A stretch of DNA of 6,644 nucleotides from Bryobacterales bacterium (GCA_025462985.1 JAOAPP010000029.1:1-6644), one strand, 5' to 3'. Positions 1-6,354 are shown, counted from the first letter of the stretch. Made by a program: numbers and translations. The notes: generated by a model not told the origin, from the sequence alone.

Positions 1-113
1 GCCTGGGCTGCTGGAGCGGCGGGTTGCGCCTGCTGCCCCTGCGCCGCGAGGACAGTGCCTGGAATAGCCGCCAGAACCAGAGCTCCTGCGTAAGCTAAAA
101 TCTGTTTTCTCAT
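1..113 (-). CDS. Exported protein, 5' end only (signal peptide plus Ala/Pro/Gln-rich start of the mature chain)
   Basis: Only the first 37 codons are present; the gene continues past the left edge. It starts at an ATG at 113-111. The N-terminus is a clear Sec signal peptide: basic residues at 2-3, a hydrophobic core at about 5-17, and a likely cleavage site after Val-Leu-Ala (residues 21-23). The mature chain begins with a Gln/Ala/Pro-rich low-complexity stretch. An AGGAG ribosome binding site (124-128, minus strand) lies 10 nt upstream, inside the end of the preceding gene. The start overlaps that gene's stop as ATGA, so the two are very probably co-transcribed and translationally coupled. 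The protein is therefore exported to the periplasm or outer envelope. Nothing in the visible part identifies its function; another TPR or envelope-assembly protein would suit the context, but that is a guess. Confidence 0.8.
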   Translation of the reverse strand, partial: MRKQILAYAGALVLAAIPGTVLAAQGQQAQPAAPAAQ

Positions 114-1624
114 TCCTGTTTATCTCCTGAAGAAGAACTGCTACTGCTTTGGATGCCTTTCTCCGCGGCCTGGCGGGCCATCACGGAGGCTCCCTGATTC
201 GCCAGAGTTAATTTGAACTGTTCCATGGCCGCTCCTGAATCGCCTCTGGCGAGGGCGAGCCGACCTAGATAAACGTGAGCCCAAGCCGTGATCGCGGGAT
301 CCGGGTTGGCGTCCGCGGTTCGCTGAAACAACTCAACGGCCGCATCCTTTTTGTTCTCATGGGCAGCGATTCGGGCCAGTCCATAATAGGCTCGACCCTG
401 CATTGCTTTATCCGCGGTCTGCTCCAAAACCCTTTTAAAAAGCTTCGTAGCTTCCTCGTACTGCCCCTGTTCGTAGACGCCTTCCGCGGCTTCTAGTGAC
501 TGTTCAGCCGGATCCAGTTGCATTTTCGCAGGGGCGGCCTCGACCCGGGGCGCTGCCGCTTGAGCAAACCGGACGTTTTTCAGGCGCTTCTCTTCCTTTC
601 GAACGTCTATGGCCGAGATGAGATCCGGATAATAGGACCGCATGGCTTCCTGCTGCTTTTCATAGCCCGCCAGGAGGTCGGCGAAGGCGGCGGTCAGGAT
701 AAATCCTTCCCGCATGGCTTCATCGATAAACTGCTGTCGTTTCTGGGGGTTCCGCATCAGACGGCCGTCAATGGCCTTTGTCAGGCACTTCGTCACCAGG
801 AGGGAAAAGTCGTCTTTGTAGGCTAGATCGAGGCTGCCGGCACTCTCCGCGTATTTCTGAAGGGCCTGCTTTTGTTTGATTGTCTGGCTGTACTTAAATG
901 TAAGCGGATCAAGCACGTACCCCAGATAGGCATCGCGTATCTCGCCAATGACCGGAGCGGTCGTGGGCGAGATCACGACGTAGTAATCGCCCTTGTAGCT
1001 GCGGACCTGTACCTGATTCGGGGCTGCCAGAAGATCGAGAAAAATCTGAAATCGCCGGCCCATGTAGCCGGACGGGTTCCTTAAGTAGCCATTCGCCTCG
1101 AAGAGAGTGTTGATGACCGCATCCTGGTAGTCTCCGATTGCGACCGTGTACGCCCGCTGGGAGCGGCTCCAGAGGTCTTCCAGATTACCTTCCTTGTAGA
1201 AGCGGGCTAATATCGGGCTAAGTCCCTTGATTGCTTCCACATCAGGCGGAAGCTGTCCTTGGGGAAGTTCGAAGTTGGGAGGTCCGCCGGCCAGCAGAGC
1301 GAACGAGATGTACTGGCTCACGTCGGCCGTGTCGGAGGGCTTTTTGTGGTCGGCATAGAAGGCCCGCAAATCCGGGAGTGATGGGATCTTCCGATTGGCA
1401 AGGTCCTGCCTCACTTCGGTTCGTACCTTGTACCTCTGATTAAGCGACGAATCCATCCCGGCGTCATAACCGGCGGCATTGATCGCGGCGAGGGTCGAGA
1501 ATAGCGTGATGCTGGTCCCAAACTGGTTTTCGGTGCTACTCCCAGGCGGTGCTGTCTGGGGGGCGGCGGCACGGGCGAGAACAGAGAGAAGGACGGGGAG
1601 AAGGAAAAAGGAGCGAGAAATCAA
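110..1624 (-). CDS. Secreted tetratricopeptide-repeat protein, 504 aa
   Basis: The start is a TTG at 1624-1622, with an AAGG-like ribosome site just upstream. An in-frame TAA a few codons further upstream rules out a longer form. Residues 1-19 form a signal peptide: Arg4, a hydrophobic run of Phe/Leu/Val, and Ala-Arg-Ala before the likely cleavage site. Residues about 30-340 are a mixed alpha/beta region I do not recognise. After a short Ala/Pro-rich linker (about 352-366) come about three TPR-type helix pairs at roughly 373-403, 410-442 and 448-478, with the usual small/aromatic pattern (YxxGxYxxAxxxF, YYGLARI, AxxYLGRLALARGD). The chain ends in seven consecutive serines (493-499) and a charged tail. 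TPR domains bind other proteins, so a scaffold or assembly role in the periplasm is likely; the specific partner is unknown. The stop overlaps the start of the next exported-protein gene by ATGA, indicating an operon. Confidence 0.9.
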   Translation of the reverse strand: MISRSFFLLPVLLSVLARAAAPQTAPPGSSTENQFGTSITLFSTLAAINAAGYDAGMDSSLNQRYKVRTEVRQDLANRKIPSLPDLRAFYADHKKPSDTADVSQYISFALLAGGPPNFELPQGQLPPDVEAIKGLSPILARFYKEGNLEDLWSRSQRAYTVAIGDYQDAVINTLFEANGYLRNPSGYMGRRFQIFLDLLAAPNQVQVRSYKGDYYVVISPTTAPVIGEIRDAYLGYVLDPLTFKYSQTIKQKQALQKYAESAGSLDLAYKDDFSLLVTKCLTKAIDGRLMRNPQKRQQFIDEAMREGFILTAAFADLLAGYEKQQEAMRSYYPDLISAIDVRKEEKRLKNVRFAQAAAPRVEAAPAKMQLDPAEQSLEAAEGVYEQGQYEEATKLFKRVLEQTADKAMQGRAYYGLARIAAHENKKDAAVELFQRTADANPDPAITAWAHVYLGRLALARGDSGAAMEQFKLTLANQGASVMARQAAEKGIQSSSSSSSGDKQE

Positions 1625-1638
1625 CGACGACCTTAGGT

Positions 1639-1644
1639 TTTATA
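1639..1644 (-). promoter_or_regulatory. Candidate -10 element for the TPR gene
   Basis: Read on the minus strand this is TATAAA, 14 nt upstream of the TTG start of the TPR gene. No good TTGACA-like -35 is visible at 16-18 nt. If it is used, the leader would be only about 8 nt. This is a pattern reading only. Confidence 0.3.
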
Positions 1645-1771
1645 CTGTGGCTTCTGACCCAGTGTAGCCCAGGGAGCCTGATTTTTGGGGCGGTGCCACG
1701 GCTGAAGTGGCCTGGATCACGCGGTTTGAATCGAATTTCGTTAGACTGTCATCAAGTAAAAGGAGAGTGAA

Positions 1772-2107
1772 ATGGCAGGACAAGACACATTAACCTTTAC
1801 CGACGCCACCTTTGAAACCGACGTTCTGAAGAGCGACGTTCCGGTGTTGGTTGACTTTTGGGCAGACTGGTGCGGCCCGTGCAGAATGATGGGGCCGACC
1901 GTTGACCAAGTCGCGGCCGACTACACCGGAAAGGTGAGAGTTGGCAAGCTGGACGTGGATACCAACCAGCAGACAGCCTCCCGTTACGGGATTCGGGGTA
2001 TCCCAACCGTTCTTCTGTTCAAGGACGGGAAAGTTGTGGACCAGAAGGTTGGAGCTATCGGTAAGCCCGAGTTCCAGAAGATGCTGGACGCTCACGTCAC
2101 AGTTTAA
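1772..2107 (+). CDS. trxA: Thioredoxin
   Basis: A full-length 111-residue thioredoxin, close to the family's usual 105-110. The active site Trp-Cys-Gly-Pro-Cys is at residues 33-37 (redox cysteines 34 and 37). The buried Asp28 and Lys59 match the conserved Asp26/Lys57 pair of E. coli Trx, and the cis-proline is Pro78 in the Gly-Ile-Pro-Thr motif. There is no signal peptide, so it is cytoplasmic. It reduces disulfides in proteins such as ribonucleotide reductase and peroxiredoxins and is itself reduced by thioredoxin reductase, which is not in this window. The ATG has a strong AGGAG site (1761-1765) 6 nt upstream. The gene is flanked by a divergent gene upstream and a strong terminator downstream, so it is probably transcribed alone. 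A TTGAAT at 1726-1731 could be a -35, but no convincing -10 follows it. Confidence 0.97.
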   Translation: MAGQDTLTFTDATFETDVLKSDVPVLVDFWADWCGPCRMMGPTVDQVAADYTGKVRVGKLDVDTNQQTASRYGIRGIPTVLLFKDGKVVDQKVGAIGKPEFQKMLDAHVTV

Positions 2108-2128
2108 GAAAATATCAGTTCATCAGCG

Positions 2129-2168
2129 AAGCGCCACTTGATCTTAAGATCGTGGCGCTTTTTTTTTT
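2129..2168 (+). terminator. Intrinsic terminator of trxA
   Basis: A perfect 9 bp GC-rich stem pairs 2129-2137 (AAGCGCCAC) with 2152-2160 (GTGGCGCTT). The stem is extended inward across a two-base bulge by the palindrome GATCTTAAGATC (2140-2151). It runs straight into ten T residues (2159-2168). It begins 21 nt after the trxA stop and has no T-tract on the other strand, so it acts for plus-strand transcripts. Confidence 0.93.
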
Positions 2169-2181
2169 GCTCGTTTTTCCT

Positions 2182-2208
2182 TAACACTCAGCTCCGGCTG
2201 GCCGATGA
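2182..2208 (+). promoter_or_regulatory. Candidate sigma-28-type promoter upstream of the LuxR-type regulator
   Basis: TAACACTC (2182-2189), exactly 11 nt of spacer, then GCCGATGA (2201-2208). The classical sigma-28 consensus is TAAAGTTT-N11-GCCGATAA; the -10 part matches 7 of 8 and the -35 part only 4 of 8. It sits between the trxA terminator and the TTG start at 2230, where a promoter is needed, and a sigma-28-family gene lies nearby. GCCGAT recurs several times in this GC-rich window, so chance is a real alternative. Confidence 0.3.
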
Positions 2209-2229
2209 GGTTTATGGAGCGAAGAAGCC

Positions 2230-2895
2230 TTGGCACAACGTGGGGAATTTCAGCGTGTACTGATCGCGGACGATCAGCCTTTTTTTCGGAGCGGGCTCAG
2301 GACTTTACTGGCTGCTGAACGCGACCTTAAGATTATCGGCGAGGCCTCGAGCCTGTTCGAGGTTCTGGCGCAAGAGCGAGTGATGGATCCGGACATTGTG
2401 GTAATTAGCGCCTCTCTACTGTTCCGGGCCGCGCCGGGGGAACGGGACCGGATCCGTGGATGGAGTGATCGTGCAGCGTTAGTCCTTGTTGCAGACTCGG
2501 AGGGAATCGAGAGCGCGGGTCTGGCAAAAGAGTTCGGGTCGCCGATTCTGTTGTTCAGAAGCACTCCGCCCCTCCGGATCGTGGAGGCAATTCGACAAGG
2601 CGGCGGCAGAGAAGAGCGAGCGTTCGGGGAAGGAAGCCGGATCGCAGCCGACCTGAAAGCTCTGGTCCGGGCACATTCCCCCCGGAATTCGGTGTTGACC
2701 TCCCGAGAGGAGGAAGTCGTGAAATTGCTGGCCGAGGGCCGGACAGTAAGAGAAACCGCCGCGGAGTTATGTCTCAGCACGAAGACTATTGAGGCTCATA
2801 AGCTGAACGTCATGCGCAAGCTAGACATTCATAACAGGCAGAACCTGATCCAGTACGCGATTTCGCAGCGGATCATAGCGCCGATTTCCGCCTAG
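2230..2895 (+). CDS. LuxR/NarL-type response regulator with a degenerate receiver domain
   Basis: A 221-residue two-domain transcription regulator. Residues about 8-124 follow the receiver fold: the acidic pair Asp14-Asp15 is present and the ending VEAIRQGG is typical. However, the position of the phosphorylated Asp, after Pro-Asp-Ile-Val-Val-Ile, is Ser60 (codon AGC at 2407-2409). The conserved Thr/Ser after strand 4 appears to be Ala88, and the conserved Lys after strand 5 appears to be Arg110. Residues 153-216 are a complete LuxR-type DNA-binding domain (Leu-Thr-x-Arg-Glu, then Ser-x-Lys-Thr-Ile-Glu-x-His, then Arg-Lys-Leu). It therefore binds DNA but probably does not take phosphate in the usual way. 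The start is a TTG with GGAG at 2216-2219; an in-frame TGA at 2206-2208 excludes a longer form. No histidine kinase is adjacent. sppA follows 55 bp later with no terminator between, so the two may be co-transcribed. Confidence 0.92.
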   Translation: MAQRGEFQRVLIADDQPFFRSGLRTLLAAERDLKIIGEASSLFEVLAQERVMDPDIVVISASLLFRAAPGERDRIRGWSDRAALVLVADSEGIESAGLAKEFGSPILLFRSTPPLRIVEAIRQGGGREERAFGEGSRIAADLKALVRAHSPRNSVLTSREEEVVKLLAEGRTVRETAAELCLSTKTIEAHKLNVMRKLDIHNRQNLIQYAISQRIIAPISA

Positions 2896-2950
2896 TCGGT
2901 TCGAGTTGCTTTGCCCACCTGATACGCTGCGTTCAGAGAACCTATTCTTT

Positions 2951-4675
2951 ATGGGCAAATTTCTTCTGGGCGTGCTGGTTGGCGTCATTGTGGTGCTGCT
3001 CGGACTGGCGATCCTGGGGCTTGCGGTTGGACGGATGTTCGCGAGCAAGCAGCCGACTGTCGCCGCAAATTCCGTTTTGGTTCTCACGCTGCAAGGGGAC
3101 GTGCCTGAATCGGCTCCGATCGAAATACCCATTCCCTTGATTCAGTCGCGGGCGATGCCGACGGTGCGGGATCTCTGGGCCTCCTTGCACGAGGCGGTCT
3201 CCGACGATCGCATCAAAGCCATCGTGATCCAACCCCGGAACCTGACGATCGGCTGGGGGAAACTGGAGGAACTCCAGGAAGAGCTGGTCCTGTTCAAACG
3301 TTCCGGGAAGCCGGTTTACGCGATGCTTCAGAGTCCCGGGTCGCGCGAATATTACCTCGCTTCCGCTGCTGACAAGATCTACGTCTCGCCCGATGACATG
3401 GTGGAGGTGAAGGGATTCGCGGCGGAAACGATGTATCTCAAAGGCGCGCTGGACAAATTAGGCGTCAATGTACAGGTCGACCACATCGGCGCTTATAAAG
3501 ATGCCGGTGACATGTTTACAAAGTCGAACATGTCTCCTGAAACCCGTGAAGTACTGAATCAGGCGCTCGATCAGATCTATGGAGACTTTGCGACCCGGGT
3601 GGGCAAAGGACGCCACAAGACTCCCGACGAGATTCGCGCGCTGGTGGACCAGGGTCCATACATTGCCCGCCAGGCGAAGGTCAACGGACTGGTCGACGAG
3701 CTGGGGTACGAGGACCAGGTCTACGCCGATCTCAAGAAGAAGCTGAATTCCGGCGACTTGAAGAAGATCAATATCCGGACGTATGCCAGAGCGGTTCCGG
3801 GAAGGGGCGACCGAATCGCCGTGATTGTGGGCCAGGGCGATATTGTGCGGAATGCGCCGGAGAATTCATTCGGATCAGAAGCGGCTCTCTCCGCGGGAGC
3901 AATGCGAAAGGTGATCCGGCAGGTTCGGGATGACAGTTCGATAAAAGGCGCGATTGTTCGGGTGGATTCGCCGGGCGGCGATTCTGTCGCTTCAGATGAG
4001 ATCCTGCATGAGTTGAAGCTGCTCAGCCACGAGAAGCCGATCGTTATCTCCATGTCCGATGTGGCGGCCTCCGGCGGGTATTTCATCTCTATGACCGGAG
4101 ATCCCGTGCTGGCGTATCCAAGCACGATCACGGGTTCGATCGGCGTTCTCTACATCCGGCCAAATGCACACGACCTGTTCAATAAGATCGGACTGCAGGA
4201 AGAGATTGTCAGCCGGGGCAAGTTCGCCGACATGGACTCGCTCTATAATCCGCTCTCCGAAGCAGCGAGAGAGAAGCTGCACAGCTCTATTCAGGCGACC
4301 TATCAATCGTTTGTCAGCAAAGTGGCGGCGGCGCGAAAGAGAACCTATGAGCAGATCGACCCGTTGGCGCAGGGACGAGTCTGGATGGGGGCGCAGGCCC
4401 GGCAGAATGGCCTGGTGGACGAGCTTGGCGGCTTTGACCGCGCGATTTCCCTGATCAGGCAGAGAGCAAAGCTGCCGCCCTCGGGCGATACGAATCTGAT
4501 CGTGTACCCGATCAGGCGGAGTCTGATAGAGGTTCTGACGACCGCCTCGCCGGACAGCGTAGCCGATGCTGCGGGGGAAGCCAAGCTGCGGAAGATGCTT
4601 CCTGCGCTGCCGAGCGATGTGATGCTCCGGGGCGGCCTTGTCACCATGCTTCCTTACCAGTTCTCAATCCACTAA
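2951..4675 (+). CDS. sppA: Signal peptide peptidase SppA, long (67K) form
   Basis: A 574-residue inner-membrane serine protease of family S49 that degrades signal peptides left in the membrane after export. Residues about 4-27 are a single N-terminal membrane anchor. Two tandem S49 domains follow, and the phrase NGLVDELG recurs at the end of each (from Asn245 and from Asn486), marking the internal duplication. The catalytic Lys183 is in Ile-Gly-Ala-Tyr-Lys in the first domain; the nucleophile Ser374 is in Ala-Ala-Ser-Gly-Gly-Tyr in the second. This matches the E. coli Lys209/Ser409 dyad with similar spacing. The oxyanion-region motif DSPGG precedes the Ser. The chosen ATG places the membrane anchor at the N-terminus; a TTG at 2906 would add 15 unlikely residues. 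The ribosome site is weak (AGAGAA), which suits translation within an operon behind the regulator. The gene ends 13 bp from a convergent sigma gene. Confidence 0.96.
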   Translation: MGKFLLGVLVGVIVVLLGLAILGLAVGRMFASKQPTVAANSVLVLTLQGDVPESAPIEIPIPLIQSRAMPTVRDLWASLHEAVSDDRIKAIVIQPRNLTIGWGKLEELQEELVLFKRSGKPVYAMLQSPGSREYYLASAADKIYVSPDDMVEVKGFAAETMYLKGALDKLGVNVQVDHIGAYKDAGDMFTKSNMSPETREVLNQALDQIYGDFATRVGKGRHKTPDEIRALVDQGPYIARQAKVNGLVDELGYEDQVYADLKKKLNSGDLKKINIRTYARAVPGRGDRIAVIVGQGDIVRNAPENSFGSEAALSAGAMRKVIRQVRDDSSIKGAIVRVDSPGGDSVASDEILHELKLLSHEKPIVISMSDVAASGGYFISMTGDPVLAYPSTITGSIGVLYIRPNAHDLFNKIGLQEEIVSRGKFADMDSLYNPLSEAAREKLHSSIQATYQSFVSKVAAARKRTYEQIDPLAQGRVWMGAQARQNGLVDELGGFDRAISLIRQRAKLPPSGDTNLIVYPIRRSLIEVLTTASPDSVADAAGEAKLRKMLPALPSDVMLRGGLVTMLPYQFSIH

Positions 4676-4688
4676 AAGCCCGAGCAGC

Positions 4689-5459
4689 CTAGCAAAGAGC
4701 GGCGGCGGATCTGACCCCACTCTGTCCCAGATTGGCTTGCATCTTCGCGAGAGCGCTCTTGTGAATTTGGGAAACGCGGCTTTCGTTAACTCCCAGCATC
4801 CCGCCGATTTCCTTCATGGTCAGATCGCCTTCGTAATAAAGCGACACAACCTGGCGATGGCGCTGCGGCAAAGTCTGCATCGCAAGGGCCAGTTTCTGCT
4901 TCATCTCTGATTGCGCAAACAGCCGATCCGGGCAGTTGCCGGGGGCAGCCGGGATTTCTCTTGCCGGCTGGTCCTCCCTTTCTGGCGAGCGCTGCTGAAC
5001 GGAAGCCAGTCCGAAACTGCGGAAGTCGACCATCAACGACTCCCATCTTTTCTTGTCGACGCCCATCGCATCTGCGATTTCCGACTGCGTAGGCGTGCGG
5101 GACAGCTTGGCTGTGAGTTCCTGCGTGACCGCTTCCATTTGCTTGTAGTGTTTGCGGGCATCGCGAGAGGCCCAGTCGAGCTGGCGAAGACTATCGAGGA
5201 TGGCTCCCCGGATCCGGTGTTTGGCATACAGGGGGAATGGAACCTGCTTGTCTTCCACATACTTGCTTGCGGCCTCGAACAATCCCATGGTTCCCGCCGC
5301 GACCAGATCTTCAAACTCCACGTGAACTCCGAGAGTTTTCTGAACCTGCCTTGCCGTCACCTTCACCAGGTACAGGTGCTGCGAAATCAGTTCATCGCGG
5401 CGGCTGAGAAGTCCTGTTTCTGATTCTTGTTCGAGCCTGGGTTGGATGGCGGCGTTCAT
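4689..5459 (-). CDS. RNA polymerase sigma factor, sigma-28 (FliA/WhiG) family
   Basis: 256 residues, normal for this family. Region 2 spans about 22-99: the core-binding part has FEDLVAAGTMGLFEAA, and the -10 recognition part has FPLYAKHRIRGAILDSLR followed by Asp-Trp-Ala-Ser-Arg. This RIRGAILD signature is diagnostic of FliA/WhiG/SigB-like group 3 sigmas. Region 3 follows at about 100-150 (AVTQELTAKLSRTPTQSEIADAMG in part). Region 4, with its -35-binding helix-turn-helix, is near 190-243 (LPQRHRQVVSLYY, then MKEIGGMLGVNESRVSQIH). There is no N-terminal region 1.1. The ATG has a strong AGGAG site (5466-5470, minus strand) 6 nt upstream. No flagellar or chemotaxis gene is in the window, so control of motility cannot be assumed; in non-flagellated lineages such sigmas serve other regulons. 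An anti-sigma FlgM gene is not seen nearby. Confidence 0.93.
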   Translation of the reverse strand: MNAAIQPRLEQESETGLLSRRDELISQHLYLVKVTARQVQKTLGVHVEFEDLVAAGTMGLFEAASKYVEDKQVPFPLYAKHRIRGAILDSLRQLDWASRDARKHYKQMEAVTQELTAKLSRTPTQSEIADAMGVDKKRWESLMVDFRSFGLASVQQRSPEREDQPAREIPAAPGNCPDRLFAQSEMKQKLALAMQTLPQRHRQVVSLYYEGDLTMKEIGGMLGVNESRVSQIHKSALAKMQANLGQSGVRSAAALC

Positions 5460-5476
5460 TGCTTTTCTCCTGGGTC

Positions 5477-5492
5477 GGCTGATCGTTCAGCC
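5477..5492 (-). promoter_or_regulatory. Hairpin or operator-like palindrome just upstream of the sigma gene
   Basis: A perfect 6 bp inverted repeat around a 4 nt loop (minus strand GGCTGA-ACGA-TCAGCC). It ends 6 nt before the AGGAG site and 17 nt before the ATG of the sigma gene. If transcribed it would fold in the leader; as DNA it could be an operator. No T-tract follows, so it is not a terminator. Confidence 0.4.
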
Positions 5493-5625
5493 TTCGCCAG
5501 GGAAAAAAGCAGTCACGTCACCAGGGGTGAAAAAGCGCTGCCCAGTGTTCTGGGAGATCTTGTAAGTAGCTATGAATACAGATAGTTACGATGGATCAAA
5601 ATAGTGGCGGGCGTCGTGAGCGAGG

Positions 5626-5694
5626 CTCCGACACACCTCCGAGGAGGCGGTTCTGTTCCGGCTTGGATTCCAAAACGGTACGAGCGTGTCGGAG
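5626..5694. repeat. Nested inverted repeats able to form a three-way junction
   Basis: An outer perfect 9 bp inverted repeat, CTCCGACAC (5626-5634) and GTGTCGGAG (5686-5694), encloses two smaller hairpins: CCTCC/GGAGG (5636-5640 with 5643-5647) and CCG..TTGG/CCAA..CGG (5658-5666 with 5670-5678). It lies between the stop of the helix-turn-helix gene and the start of the sigma gene. Candidates are an RNA structure at the 3' end of the regulator transcript, a small RNA, or a REP-like element. No T-tract is seen on either side. Short plus-strand reading frames crossing it show no recognisable protein. Confidence 0.4.
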
Positions 5695-5707
5695 AGGAAC
5701 AGGAGGA

Positions 5708-6130
5708 TCAGCTGGCCTGTTGTTTCAGGTCAAAGTGCGCGGGCAGACTGCGGGTAGGATTTTTCCGAGGGGAGTATTCGGGCCCGAGAAGTAACTGCGT
5801 GGAGGACTCGGCTACAGGTTGGGTAGAGGGCTCCATTGGGCTCGAGTTCGACTGCCAAGCTGTCATATGGGCCGGGGTTAGCAGATCGAGAACGGAGAGA
5901 TGGAGAGCTTCGAGGAAGATATCGGCGGATTCAGGGCTGAGCTTACGGGCACCCTTCAACAGGTTGTGAACCTGGGGTTGAGAGATGCCGGTTAAACGGG
6001 CAAGTCCCCGTTCCGTAAACTCTCCATTGTTGAGCTTTGCATTCAGGGCTCGGATCAGGCAATCTTGCAGAATCCCGAAAGTAAGCCGGTACGGAGTAGA
6101 ACTTGATTCCACGGTGAAATAGGCCCCCAC
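5708..6130 (-). CDS. Helix-turn-helix (XRE/Cro-like) transcriptional regulator, 140 aa
   Basis: A small DNA-binding protein. Residues about 16-35 form a lead helix, and residues 38-62 read as a Cro/XRE-type helix-turn-helix: Thr-Glu-Arg-Gly-Leu-Ala-Arg-Leu-Thr-Gly-Ile-Ser-Gln-Pro-Gln-Val-His-Asn-Leu-Leu, followed by Lys-Gly. Two further helices run to about residue 84. The remaining 55 residues are Ser/Pro/Gln-rich and look disordered, with no metabolite-binding domain. The start is taken as the GTG at 6130-6128; an in-frame TAA 15 nt upstream (6145-6143) limits extension. No good ribosome site is seen there, so the GTG at 6112 (residue 7) is an alternative that keeps the DNA-binding part. 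It is divergent from a Cys-rich gene across a 229 bp repeat-bearing spacer, so autoregulation and control of that neighbour are plausible. The target is not known. Confidence 0.82.
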   Translation of the reverse strand: MGAYFTVESSSTPYRLTFGILQDCLIRALNAKLNNGEFTERGLARLTGISQPQVHNLLKGARKLSPESADIFLEALHLSVLDLLTPAHMTAWQSNSSPMEPSTQPVAESSTQLLLGPEYSPRKNPTRSLPAHFDLKQQAS

Positions 6131-6150
6131 AGAAGAGTCAGGTTAAGTAC

Positions 6151-6156
6151 ATTTTA
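6151..6156 (-). promoter_or_regulatory. Candidate -10 element for the helix-turn-helix gene
   Basis: TAAAAT on the minus strand (5 of 6 to TATAAT), 20 nt upstream of the GTG start. It would give a leader of about 13 nt. No matching -35 is seen at 16-18 nt, as might be the case for an activator-dependent or weak promoter. Confidence 0.35.
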
Positions 6157-6187
6157 CAGCCTTTTGTCTTACGGGATAGGGTCTCGT

Positions 6188-6210
6188 AACCCCTTGGTTC
6201 TAAGGAGGTT
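6188..6210. repeat. Imperfect inverted repeat in the divergent spacer
   Basis: AACCCCTT (6188-6195) pairs with AAGGAGGTT (6202-6210) with one bulged A and a 6 nt loop. It lies upstream of the helix-turn-helix gene, in the region where an operator would be expected. Its right arm also happens to be a perfect Shine-Dalgarno sequence, but no suitably spaced start follows it. Confidence 0.35.
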
Positions 6211-6219
6211 GTGCTTAAA

Positions 6220-6249
6220 TCAGGAAAATATTCTCACCATTCAGGAAAA
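6220..6249 (+). repeat. Direct repeat TCAGGAAAA, two copies 21 bp apart
   Basis: Identical 9-mers at 6220-6228 and 6241-6249. The 21 bp period places both on the same face of the helix, two turns apart, in the spacer between two divergent genes. This is the arrangement of paired operator half-sites, but the protein that binds them is not known. Confidence 0.4.
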
Positions 6250-6348
6250 AAGTTCAAGGGTACTGGTCGGTGAGATATGTAGCTAACGTATGTTGATTAT
6301 GTAAGTCGATGGCAATTACGGCGACAACAACTCTGGGTTTGGGGAATA

Positions 6349-6354
6349 TATAAA
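6349..6354 (+). promoter_or_regulatory. Candidate -10 element for the Cys-rich gene
   Basis: TATAAA lies 5 nt before the ATG at 6360, within an AT-rich run. If it is used, the transcript would be essentially leaderless. Alternatively the ATG is served by the distant GGGGAA at 6341-6346 (13 nt away), in which case the promoter lies further upstream. Confidence 0.25.

Noticed and set aside
1695..1711. GCCAC/GTGGC inverted repeat in the spacer between the TPR gene and trxA
   Set aside because: A 5 bp stem with a 7 nt loop is readily found by chance in GC-rich DNA, and there is no supporting context.
2274..2780. A 168-codon minus-strand frame opposite the LuxR-type regulator
   Set aside because: Its Arg/Ser-rich composition is typical of an antisense shadow of a GC-rich gene, and the plus strand has clear domains.
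2906..2950. A 15-residue N-terminal extension of SppA from a TTG
   Set aside because: It would place polar residues before the membrane anchor. The ATG at 2951 gives a normal short cytoplasmic end.
5541..5554. Hairpin CCCAG-TGTT-CTGGG considered as a terminator
   Set aside because: The stem is only 5 bp, the few T residues on the minus strand are 6 nt away, and no gene ends there.
5591..5969. Plus-strand frames of 67 and 121 codons
   Set aside because: They run through the nested inverted repeats and across the helix-turn-helix gene on the other strand, have biased Arg/Gly content, and show no family features.
6211..6273. A 20-codon plus-strand frame starting at GTG directly after a perfect AAGGAGGT
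   Set aside because: The spacing from Shine-Dalgarno to start is only 1 nt, which is too short. The peptide is nondescript, and the AAGGAGGT is explained as one arm of an inverted repeat.
6309..6353. A 14-codon frame in phase with, and just upstream of, the Cys-rich gene, separated from it by a TAA
   Set aside because: It has no ribosome site and no recognisable content. It could be a leader peptide, or the gene's true 5' end broken by a stop, but nothing in the sequence favours either.
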